Position numbers and translations under genes: made by a program. The notes under the pieces were generated by a model. That model was not told where the DNA came from, did no database searches, and saw only the letters and a program-made list of their open reading frames with translations. Below, piece after piece: positions 47,240-56,508 of a stretch of 64,000 nt of DNA (position 1 is its first letter; each line of letters opens with the position of its first letter). The stretch lies in NCBI RefSeq assembly GCF_963678635.1, contig NC_087062.1, forward strand, positions 37,474,518-37,538,517, given 5' to 3'. This DNA is from Symsagittifera roscoffensis (Eukaryota > Xenacoelomorpha > Acoela > Convolutidae).

Positions 47240-48121
47240 TGTAACAGTCACCTACTTCGGTCACATATGAGGCTTAAGAAGAATAGGCCCTATAACCATT
47301 GGCTCAAGAGTCAGGGACACTAACTCTCGTGTTTTTTTTACCTCAAAACGGTCGGAGCCAATTCGGTTCGCTTGCTACATGAGACTAAAAACCCGTTACA
47401 GCTTAAAGGCCACTACCAAAATACCTCCCACTCTAGAAAATAAGAACGTCCCCATACTTATGTCTCAAAATACCCAAAATACACGAACGCCGTTAAAAAC
47501 AGGGTCGGAACAATCCGCACAGTTACTTTTTATTAGACAGTGAAACTTTGATCCATTTCAGATGGATCAACCTAAAACTCTCCTTATCTCAACATAGCAA
47601 TCATAAAACACACTCAAGAAAACTAAATTGAGAACTCACATGTCGGCACACTCGAGAATTAGAGGTAACTAGATGAATGAGCAACTCGAGAATAAGTATG
47701 ATAACTTGAGAAGTTTAATACTAATTAGTTTCAATAAGGGAAATAAGTTTTGACTCTAGGAATGAAGTTTTGGTCTGAACCATTGGGACACCCCAGCTAT
47801 CCACCTTTCCATTGAGGGTTCACTTTAATTCAGCTCGAATAATTGTATTCTTCTTTCACAATCGTTTCTTCTCCTATTTCAGGTTAAGACGGCTCTACTC
47901 GCATTTATTTTGTATCTACGGCTCTACTCGCTGCTTTTTCAAGTACTTTCCCGCGATTGTAAATCGGATGTTCTGATCTTCTTTTTCTGAGATTTTCAGT
48001 TTTCGCCAGAAAATTGAGCATGACAGGCTCGATTCGAATTTTTGAAAAACTAAATTTCCTCCCAAAATTACGTAGTTCGTCTTCCTCAAGGTCAAACTTC
48101 CAAATATGACGGACTGGCACA
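47240..48121 (-). repeat. 3' LTR of the Gypsy-type element (882 bp)
   Basis: It matches 59509-60374 over its length, for example cctacttcggtcacatatg, caatccgcacagttactttt and gaaccattgggacacccc. Small indels distinguish the copies, including an extra ggttcactttaattcagctc segment here that is absent from the other LTR. Confidence 0.93.
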
Positions 48122-48160
48122 TACTCCCTGGACTCAAGATCGATGTCCTCATCGCGTGTT

Positions 48161-48590
48161 TGTGCCAGTCGGTCATATCTGGAAGTTTGACCTTGAGGAA
48201 TACGAAATACGTGGTTTTGGGATGAAGTTTAATTTTTCAAAAATTCGAATTGAGCCTGTCATGCTCAGTTTTCTCGCGACAACTGAAAACATCAGAAATA
48301 AAATCAGAACGACCGAATCGCAAGAGCGGGAAAGTGACAGAAAAAACAGCGGGAAATTGCTATTCGCAATTTCCGAGATAATAATAAGAACCACGAGAGC
48401 ATCTTGATATAGGAGACAGAGTGATTACGAAAGAAGATCGGAATTCAACTGAACCAGAGTGAACCTTCAAAGGAAATGTAGACAACTGAAGTCTCCCAAT
48501 GGTTCAGACCCAAAACTATATTCTCAAGTTAAAACTCAATTCCTTCGATTGGAACTCATTGATAGAAAACTTCTCGAGTTACATCCAATT
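48161..48590 (+). repeat. Inverted, diverged LTR-like segment next to the 3' LTR
   Basis: It reads tgtgccagtcggtcatat on the + strand, the inverted end of the LTR, separated by a 39 bp spacer from the true LTR end at 48121. Similarity continues through ttcgaattgagcctgtcatg, aaattgctattcgcaatttc, agtgaacctt and ccaatggttcagaccc to about 48590. It keeps the ggttcact-type segment seen only in the left LTR. It forms a large palindrome with the 3' LTR. Confidence 0.82.
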
Positions 48591-48594
48591 ATGT

Positions 48595-49252
48595 TTATGC
48601 TAGAGTTACCAAATAGCTTAATTCTCTCAACATCTCAAGATCACGACGCGCTTGGTCCCTTTCCAGGATCGCCTGGTCCCTCTCCAGATTTGCTTGATTT
48701 CTCTCGAGCTTCGCGCTGTCCCGGTCAAGATTCGCTTTGTTCTTTTCCCTATGCGCCCTCTCAAGTTCCCTCTTCAAGTTGCTGAGGTCAGGATACGTCT
48801 CTTCCGTTTGCTGGGCTCTCGTCATAGAAGGTGGCCTGCTCGTGGACTGGCTAGCCGATCTTGCTGACGGTCTGACCGGCAATGGGAATTCTCCCGCGCC
48901 GTTACTCAGTGTTGTTGCCTGAGCCAGGATTCCTCGCCAAGTCGAATCCTCTCACCCCTCCATCCACGTTCCAGGATAGCCACCTGGTTTGTTCCTGATT
49001 GGATATGCCTTCCGTGGTGTAGCCGACCATCATTACGGCTTCGGTCGTGGACTCCCTGCACTCAATTTGCTCCTCTAATTGCAGGATGGCGTTCAACATC
49101 ACTGCCATTCTCTCGTCCACTTGGGTGTAGTCCAGGTCCCTCAAGCGTCTGTACAATTCATCGAGCGTCGGCCTCTTTGGCGCCGCAGGCATGGACTTCC
49201 AAAATCGATCTGCCATTCTTACAATTTCTAGATTATCTCGCGCACCAACCAA
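48595..49252 (-). CDS. Accessory coiled-coil ORF(s) of the Gypsy-type element
   Basis: Two adjacent frames, 49252-48902 (116 aa) and 48882-48595 (95 aa), probably derive from one gene split by a frameshift. The first has a helical, acidic segment (PTLDELYRRLRDLDYTQVDE, LNAILQLEEQIECRE). The second has a long predicted coiled coil built of 7-residue repeats (AKLERNQ, ANLERDQ, AILERDQ), reflected in 21-nt DNA repeats. There is no signal peptide or membrane segment, so it is not an obvious envelope protein. It lies after the macro-like ORF and before the 3' LTR. The function is unknown; the coiled coil suggests self-assembly. Confidence 0.6.
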
Positions 49253-49613
49253 CTCGAGAATTACCGTACCAACTTGAGTAATACCGTACCAACTTGAGTG
49301 TTTGAGAAATCTCTTCCGAATGTTGCTGATCCTGAACTTTGTTCAAAACCTCCTATTCTCTTTCCAATGAGTGTGTTTGAATCGTCAATTTCGATTTAAT
49401 CAAATCAATGTGAAATAAAATGCACTTTTTAGACTAAGGTGTCATATTCCTAGCCTAAAACCCCACCCCCATTTTTGTAGTTAAAATCTGATCCCTTCAT
49501 TTGTTTACTAAAATAATTCAATTGGAAGTTTTTAAGAGCACGCAGATTCATTTAATGTTTTAGCACCATCATTTTTAAATTATAATTGTCATGCCAATCA
49601 AGTTAAAATCCAT
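49253..49613 (-). other. Non-coding gap between accessory ORFs
   Basis: AT-rich, in contrast to the GC-richer ORFs on each side. I see no gene, splice signal or repeat here. It may be a later insertion or an untranslated spacer. Confidence 0.35.
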
Positions 49614-51020
49614 CTACCTGCTCCGAAGTCCCCTTGTACCCTTACTCAAGATCCACATGTACCCCCAACTCAAGACCTCCGTCATCCACCCGTAGCAGGC
49701 GATACTCAAGTAGTATTTCTTGTGTAGGTGTACCATTATCTCTGTTTCTGCGAAGACCACGTGTAGGATGGCATGTAACTCTCTTGGGCTCAACTTGCCC
49801 CTGTTTGGGTCATAGACTGGCATCGAGATCTCCATTATCCCTCTTTCAATCATGAAGTCCCTCAGTCTCGTTAGTGCTAACATCACGTGCTAAGGATCTA
49901 TCGTATTCCTTTCATTGACCTTCGTCACTAGAAAGCACAGGTATTTGCCCGGGACTTTTGCCACTGATGGGGGAAGCGCAGCCATTCCTCCCAGCCCCGG
50001 TCTCTGTCTGAATAGAAATTCCACGTTCTGATATTCTCTCTTGAAGTCGGCCTCCAGTCTTGATTGGAAACTCATGTCCGCCGTGATACAGATTGCGCTA
50101 GTCCTGTCCGACAGAATGAAGTCGCTATCCGTTATCAGGATGTTCTCCGAGTATTCGTTGGGTATTTCAAACTTCGTTTTGAAATTCCGTCCTGTGGTAG
50201 GCTCAGCCTCCTCCTCATCCAGTTCTCGCCCATTGGTCTCTCTTACTTCCCTGAGTTTCTTTATCATCAAATTTTTGGTGTGGGTAAGTCCTACCCCCAC
50301 TCCCCGGACAAAAATATATATCGACGTCCCCATCGATGATGCTGGGTCTAAATTATCTGGGGGTATTTCGAGCGGCCTGTCGGTTGCTGTCCAACCGAAG
50401 TGGGGATCTTCCGTTTTCACGTGTTGTTCTGCTGACACGTCGATCTGCTGGATGCTTAGCCCTTCATCTTCTTCGCTCTTGACCTCACGCATCCACTCTA
50501 GTATTCTCATGTTCTTGTTCTCCCTCCTCTCTATCTCGCTCTGCTCCAGATCTGTTTCTTGTTCTGGTGTGGAGTAGTCCTCCTTTGGCTAGTGTTCACT
50601 GTCGTTGATGATTTGCCATTCATCGTCTGCCACCAATTCGCCCACACCCAGTAACTCGTCGCCCAATTCATCAGGCCGTATCTTGTCAATTAAAAAGTCA
50701 TCCCCGTACCTGTTGTACCTCATGCCTGTCAGCTTACGATTACCGCTCCTGGTTCCTGTCGTCATCCGCAAGTCTGGTTCCGTCCACTTCGGCACCTCGT
50801 CCTGCTCCGGATCGTTCCAGTCTTCTTCTACAAAGAATTCTGCCTCTGAATCCGATTCTCTTTTTCATTGTCGTCCAAACTCAAGCCCTCCTTGCCATAG
50901 TTTTTCTCTCTGGTGCCTTTTTCATTCACCTCACACGCTGGCTCCACTAGTAGGTACCCGAGTCCATCCATGTTCTGCGGTACTCACCAGTCTTCTGGGG
51001 ATGGGACATGAGGTTTTAAG
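49614..51020 (-). CDS. Post-pol ORF of the Gypsy-type element with a divergent macro-like (TARG1-type) domain
   Basis: Main frames are 50795-50589, 50510-49890 and 49886-49614. The last two are in the same frame, separated by a single TAG at 49887-49889. The N-terminal part is acidic (GDELLGVGELVADDE). From about 50150 the pattern follows a TARG1-like macro domain: ENILITDSDF (strand), SAICITADMSFQ, EADFKREY, GGMAALPP, KYLCFLVTK (strand), LTRLRDFMIERGI (helix), EISMPVYD, then LHAILHVVFAETEIMVHL. The family's GCGLD nucleotide loop is replaced by YDPNRGKL, so ADP-ribose binding or hydrolysis may be lost. It lies just after integrase, where an env gene may occur, but has no membrane segment. Whether the macro fold is real is an inference from strand/helix order and motifs. 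Confidence 0.62.
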
Positions 51021-51023
51021 TTT

Positions 51024-52094
51024 TCATAATGCGCTGCACGCCCCCGTACTCAAGCGGTAAAACCGTCCTTGCTGGTGCACTTCCGTTATCATGAACGGTC
51101 CTCTCCATTTCTTGAGTAGTTTCTTTGTACCTTTGGGAGGTATGACATTCTGGAAGACCCACACGTACTGGCCCACTGCATATGGTTTCGCTTGCAGTAT
51201 TTTGTCATCGTATTTCTTGCGCTGTCTCATTTGTGCTTGCGCAGTATTCCTCCTGCAGAGCTCGTTTAATTCCTGCTGTCTCCTGATCGCTTCTTTCACA
51301 TAAGCTTGAGGCGACGTCTTTTTCCCTTCGTACTCCGGGTAAAAGGACGTTAGTGGCATCGCTCTTTCCTTGCCCGTCAACATCATGAAGGGACTGTTTC
51401 CTGTTGTTGAGTGTTGCGTACTGTTGTACGCCCCTACGACTTGCGGCAGATATTTATCCCAATCCGTCATGTACCTTCAGCAGTATACCCTCAGCATGTT
51501 CACCAACGTTATATTCTGCCTGTCTACCAACCCGTTGGTCTGGGGATGGTAGGTCGTTGAGTGCGCTTGAGCTATGTGAGACCTCTTCATCAATTCTTTC
51601 GTCAGGTCTCCCACGAAGGCTTTGCCGTTGTCCGACTGAAATGTCATGGGACAGCCATACCGTGATATCCAATGTGTTATCAGGTGGTCACAAGTTTCTT
51701 CTGCCGAGGCAGTCTGACACGGCACCGCTTCCGCCAGCTTTGTGAAGTGATCTATTATGACTAGTATCTGGTTATATCCTCACTCTGTCATACAGATCTT
51801 TTGGTGGTCTATTTGCACGACTTCGTTGAATTCCGAGCTCTCAACGGCTTGAGTGAAAACTTTCCTTAATCCTAGCCAATCAAACCTGTGAAGTATTTTC
51901 TGTTGCACCTTGTCCATCCCCTGGTGCCCCATTTGATCGTGCGATCTGAATAACACTTCTGTCTGATACAACTGTGGCAATATGATGAGGTTATGCTTGT
52001 GTAATATCTTCTCCTCATCCTTTCTCTTGCACGCTACCACCCCATCAGCTGTGTGATAGAGTAAATCATTTCTTTCTTTGTAGAACTGGCTCAA
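51024..52094 (-). pseudogene. Integrase of the Gypsy-type element, broken
   Basis: It joins cDNA into host DNA. Seen in order: a zinc-binding start HDQMGHQGMDKVQQKIL (His pair present), then an abrupt join to the core at SSEFNEVVQIDHQ, with the Cys pair missing. The catalytic core has the first Asp in VQIDHQ, the second in QSDNGKAF, and the third acidic site in QTNGLVDRQN, where families normally have Glu. The C-terminal part includes YMTDWDKYLPQVVGAYN, a KYDDKI segment and the chromo-like/SH3 region WRGPFMITEVHQQGRFYRLS. In-frame TGA stops interrupt at about 51780 and 51477. It is inactive. Confidence 0.9.
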
Positions 52095-53161
52095 GATCTT
52101 GTAGCTGTCTTCCTCCAGGTCCCCCTTCTCTTTGGACCCCGTCCGAATCCATTTGGAGAGGTTACTTGTCAGCTTGTCATTCTTTTAGGCCCTTATTAGA
52201 TCCTACAGCCTATATCTCGCCTTGACATGTTCCTTTAGTGCCATTATCTGACCATTCATTTCCCCAGGGTTGTGGATGTCATCTTTCAGCTTTACGCACA
52301 CTATCCTTTTCATGATCTTTCTATCGTCCTCTGGCACCAGATTTGTTCTGACATTCGAGTTGCAAGATAGTTCCCTGAACGTTTCCTCGATACTGCAATT
52401 TTCTCAAGTTCTTCACCTCCTCGCACTATCTTGGTCGTCGCTGCTGCCTTCCGAATCTTCATCCCATTTTTCACACTCCGCGGACAATTTTTCTTCTCCA
52501 GCATCTTCTTCCTCTGTGGGCCACCACTCCCCGGACTCTTGACCTATTGCAAGGTGTTCAACTTCCTCCTTAAACGCCACTTTCTTTTTCCTAACCCGAG
52601 TCCGCTCAAGTATGTCATCAGGGATTTTGTCCACCAGTGACTGCACGATTTTTTGCCATCAGGATTGCTGTCTTCTAAGGAGTTTTTGCCGCTGACTGTC
52701 TCACTCCTTCGCAGTATCGTGACTTCCGGTTCCTCCTTGCCCTTTCCTTCGATCACGGGTTTACCATCTGCCAGTTTCTCGAGTAATCTCCACAAGTCTT
52801 CATCTATCTGAGTATCTCCCGTTTCCACCTGGTTGAGATCATAGCCTTTTGCCTTGAGCGTCTCTCTCACAATCTTTGACTTGAGCATAATCTCTATCGG
52901 CATTCCTCGAGTCTTTTTCAAGATTGTTTTCTCTGGAGGCTCTTCTGGTAATTCGGGGTGATCTTCTATCGGTTTGCCTGACTTGTCTAGCCATCTCGTG
53001 AGTGGAAGACTGTCATACGTTTCTTTGTCCATGAAGGAGAAGCCATCTTTGATTTCATGCCTATCCGCCTCCCTCTGTTCCTGTCTTTCGTAGAACTCCG
53101 TCCTCTTACTCAAGCTATCGGCATTCTGATGTTTGTCCCTTGTTCTATGCTCAATTATCAT
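52095..53161 (-). pseudogene. RNase H tail and RNase H-integrase linker of pol
   Basis: The frame at 53161-52544 begins at MIIEHRTRDKHQNADSLSKR, the last strand/helix of a Ty3-type RNase H domain (the xHxxGxxNxxADxLSR-like end). It is followed by a charged, low-complexity linker (KETYDSLPLTRWLDKSG, RRSETVSGKNSLED) and then frames reaching 52310. The RNase H catalytic residues are absent because of the upstream deletion. The linker is unusually long (~350 codons) and acidic. Confidence 0.75.
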
Positions 53162-53963
53162 GTTGTACCCATCTAGGCGAACTATCCATCTTCCAATTCA
53201 GCGAACTATTCAGCCCCAACTCGCAGACGAACCTTGTTTTGTCCCTGTCCTGCTTCCTCAGCGGGACCTGCCAAAAGGCCGAACATAAATCAGGAGTCGT
53301 AAAAAATTTTGCATCTTCTAACTTCGAGAGGCTCTCATCAATCCTAGGTATGGGATAGGCATCCTTCACCGTGACGGAGTTCAGATACCGGGATTCACAA
53401 CAAAACCTCAATTGGTCGCCTTTCTTTTTGGCCATCACTACTCCACACGCCCACGGTGATTTGGATGGTTCCATCATATCATACTCTAGTAGTGTCTCTG
53501 TCTCTTTCCTACACACATCCGATTTGTGTGGGGTCATGCGCCTTGCCCCCTCCCTGTGCGGTACCGCGGACTTCTCAAACTCTATTTCATGTTCAACAAA
53601 ATTACAACATTCAATGTCTGCCTTATGTCTCGAAAAAACTTCCTCGTTCCGCTCTAGTACGTCCTTGATGGCCTCGAGTTTTTCATCCATTAGCTTACCC
53701 CTTAAATGCTCTATTTCAGGTAAAACTGGTTTATCCGTTTCCATTTCCTCTAGTGTTGGTCTTTCTGGGAAATTTGAACAACTTGATAGCCCATCATCTG
53801 TCTCCGACTTAAGTGACTTTACAAGATCTGATGAACTTTTTATTTTATTCATTCGTCTCAAGATACAAATCTTGTCCCTGTGATTGGGACATTCAATTAC
53901 TCCATTCTCTTTTACATTTTCAGTCATTTCATATCGAGTTTTCACGGGTAAGGCATATCCCAA
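53151..53963 (-). pseudogene. Reverse transcriptase N-terminal half, catalytic core deleted
   Basis: It shows the RT fingers/palm start: PHREGARRMTPHKSDVCRKE, MMEPSKSPWACGVVMAKKK, QLRFCCESRYLNSVTVKDAY and PIPRIDESLSKLEDAKFFT, then motif A TPDLCSAFWQVPL with its first catalytic Asp. After FVCELGL the sequence jumps (about 53195-53215) into the end of RNase H. The YxDD motif, thumb and RNase H core are missing. It retains the 5' linker containing EIEHLRGKLMDEKLEAI. Confidence 0.92.
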
Positions 53964-53975
53964 CCTTCTTCCCCT

Positions 53976-55151
53976 CTAGATTGTTATGGGTATGTCAAGA
54001 GTATTCAACAAGACACTGACGCAGAGACCGCTCTTGGTTATCGAGAAGGATCTTCCTAAAACAGCAGCACTTTGACTGTTTGGATTGGGAACTATGCATA
54101 CTTGCTTACTATCACTTGATTCATTATAGGTTTTCATCCGTAAGCCTGCAATTGCCGCTTCGTTCGCTTTCAGCCTTACCCTTCTACTCAAAAACACCGG
54201 CACTTTATTCTCATTTGCCATTATCAGATTTACCGGTTTAATTGCGTACTTCCTATCCGGGTTTCGAATCCTGAAAATGGCATTGTTTAAATCAATCGTT
54301 ACGTCGAAGTTCCTGATGAAGTCTCTGCCTAAAATGAACTGGTCAGACTCGTCTAGGTTCTCCACCACAAGAAAGCTCATCCACAGGTTGGGTTCCCCTA
54401 GATTTAGGGCTATTATTGGTGTTCTGCCTAGTACCCGCAGCGCCCCCTTGTTCGCAGGTGATAGCCGTATTCTTGAGTCTGTCAAGTCATCTTTGTCGAA
54501 ACCCATTCGTTCCCAAGTTTCGATTGGTATAACACTCAAGACCGCTCCCGTATCAAGTAACCCACGTAACTGAGTGTTTTTGCCACTTATGTCAAGCACA
54601 TGTGCTGATACGTCCGCTTTCGTCGCGATGTGCATTGCATCTTCTTCCAGCAAGGCGCAGTGTCCAATCGATCTCACTTTTAGTTCTTCCTTGCCCACGT
54701 AGATCTGCCCCACTAGATCTTCATCACATGTTATCATGGTTTTCGAATAGATGTTTATTCCATCTATATTTAGCATCACCTTATGCGGACCATAAGCTTC
54801 TGTATATCTGTTCTCAACACGGACTGACTTGCTGCCACCTTTTGTGAGTAGCGCCCTCAAGGCTCTAGACGTCGTCTGTGGGATTATCGCACTCAAGTAA
54901 TCCACGTACATGTCAATGTGCATTATTGTCTGATCGTTTGGTTCATTCAAGTTCCTCGTTACTTCATGGCCGCCCACAGTGATTATTGACATTATCCTGG
55001 CTCCGATCTTTGTTATGCCGAATGGCTTTCCCGTCATCATTTTCAGAGTGTTGCAATTTCCACTCTTTGTCGACCCTGCTACGGCTTCTGGCACCGGCAC
55101 CGACCAACCTAACGTCTCGTTTAACTTCTGCTTTTCGATCTCATATTTCAA
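53976..55151 (-). CDS. Aspartic protease region of pol (391 aa open frame)
   Basis: The retroviral-type protease that matures Gag-Pol. The catalytic DTG lies at residues 200-202 (LLDTGAVLSVIP), followed by WERMGFD and the second-half motif FILGRDFI near 272-279. The ~190 residues before DTG (e.g. MSIITVGGHEVTRNL, DMYVDYLSAII) are longer than usual for the family and may be a linker or an extra domain. This frame is the longest intact one of the element, ending just before the RT frame. Confidence 0.9.
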   Translation of the reverse strand: MKYEIEKQKLNETLGWSVPVPEAVAGSTKSGNCNTLKMMTGKPFGITKIGARIMSIITVGGHEVTRNLNEPNDQTIMHIDMYVDYLSAIIPQTTSRALRALLTKGGSKSVRVENRYTEAYGPHKVMLNIDGINIYSKTMITCDEDLVGQIYVGKEELKVRSIGHCALLEEDAMHIATKADVSAHVLDISGKNTQLRGLLDTGAVLSVIPIETWERMGFDKDDLTDSRIRLSPANKGALRVLGRTPIIALNLGEPNLWMSFLVVENLDESDQFILGRDFIRNFDVTIDLNNAIFRIRNPDRKYAIKPVNLIMANENKVPVFLSRRVRLKANEAAIAGLRMKTYNESSDSKQVCIVPNPNSQSAAVLGRSFSITKSGLCVSVLLNTLDIPITI

Positions 55152-55231
55152 TCGTTGCTCTATTTCCTTCTTCGCTAGGTCCTGTTTGACTTTGTTGATA
55201 GCCTCTGCCGCCGCCTTCTCATAATTTATCT

Positions 55232-55740
55232 CTAGGGCATTCTATTGCACTGTTGACTTGCGTTACAGCTTTCACCGTCTTCGTTGGCACTTCCGCACTC
55301 GGTGCTTCCGAATTTTTTTGTTTCAAACTCAGTTTGTCTGTTCCTCTGGTTCAGCACCGCCGCTAACGCCAACTTATGTTTGGGGTGACTCAGGTTCTTG
55401 ACTGCCTCCCAAAACAAAGGACAGTCCTTCCTGAAGTGCCCCTCTTAATTGTCGAAGAAGCATCTCGCACCTATCTTGATGATCATGCCACTATAGAACT
55501 CGTGTTCTTCTATCTGGCTCATATCTTCCTCAGCGGGTGCATATCCCAGACTCTTCATGCCCTGTTTGTATGTTGTGCAATCCGCCACGTGATGATCAGC
55601 TGACCCGCAGTTTGCGCCTGATCTACGTTTGTCCATGTCGTCTCTAGGCTTGTACCATGACGACCTTTGTGGTTGACTCCCCCCTGCATGTTCCTGTTAT
55701 GCGATAATGAGTACTTATTGGGTTTCATTAGCATGTACTC
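55232..55740 (-). pseudogene. Nucleocapsid region with two zinc knuckles, degraded
   Basis: Frames 55636-55445 and 55417-55232 carry CGSADHHVADC (first knuckle, missing one Cys) and, across a stop, ARCFFDN...GHFRKDCPLF (second CCHC-like knuckle with one Cys replaced by Asp). Between them is a KQGMKSLGYAPAEEDMSQ segment. Zinc knuckles bind the RNA genome in Gag. Confidence 0.78.
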
Positions 55741-55743
55741 TCT

Positions 55744-56508
55744 TTACTTCCGTCTCATCTCCTCTGGAGTCGGTGCGCTGTCTTTTGACAGTGTATAGTA
55801 CGTTGCTAACATTGTTCTCAAGTCGTCACTTTTCACCCCATCGATGAGCTTCGATGCGATGCTAAAGTTCCTTCTGTTTGTTGACTCTTCAGGATCACTC
55901 CTTCGTCTCAAGCTCTCGAGATCATCTAGGAACCGATCAATTGATTCATCGTCCCTTTGCCTCCTTTTTTCGAATCTCATCATCGCTTGGTGACCCTTCA
56001 TGCCTGACCCGAATCGATTCAACAATATCTCGAAGATCTTGTCCGCTTTGTCGCGTTCCTCTTCTTTCTTTGCAACTACGCATTTCATTGCCGTGCCTTC
56101 TAAGTTGCTGAGTATCGCTGTGCAGGCTTGTCTCTCGTCGTTTAAGTTGTCCTGCTCCAAATGTAATCTCATGACTTCTACCCAGGTATCGATGCATCCG
56201 TCTGAGTCATCCTTAAATTCTTTTGGCTTCTTGAAGGTTTTCCTGGATTTGCCACCTCCTCTCTCACTTGATTCAGTGTTTCTCGTGGCGAACGCTTCCA
56301 ATGTTCTATTCATCATTTCCCAGGTGCTGGCCCATGTCATGGCATCAGGTTCCGCATTATTGTAGGTCGTGGAATCACCTGGACCACTCGTCATATTTGC
56401 GGTTCCACTTTTCACACTTGGCCCCTCCCGTTGCTGTGTTCGCTGCATCCCTGGGTAATGGTAACGGTGTTGACTCCCTTTTGTTCCGTTGTGGTTCCTC
56501 GAAATCAA
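55744..56508 (-). CDS. Gag capsid domain (Ty3/Gypsy type)
   Basis: The capsid of the element: a Pro/Lys-rich lead-in (KTFKKPKEFKDDSDGCIDTW), then helices VEVMRLHLEQDNLNDERQ, AILSNLEGTAMKCVVAKKEE, FEILLNRFGSGMKGHQAMMR and ESIDRFLDDLESLRRRSDP, the layout of the retrotransposon Gag (UBN2/Retrotrans_gag) fold. It overlaps the preceding frame by 134 nt in another phase, which suggests a frameshift mutation near 56400-56500 in what was one Gag. Confidence 0.82.
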   Translation of the reverse strand: MISRNHNGTKGSQHRYHYPGMQRTQQREGPSVKSGTANMTSGPGDSTTYNNAEPDAMTWASTWEMMNRTLEAFATRNTESSERGGGKSRKTFKKPKEFKDDSDGCIDTWVEVMRLHLEQDNLNDERQACTAILSNLEGTAMKCVVAKKEEERDKADKIFEILLNRFGSGMKGHQAMMRFEKRRQRDDESIDRFLDDLESLRRRSDPEESTNRRNFSIASKLIDGVKSDDLRTMLATYYTLSKDSAPTPEEMRRK

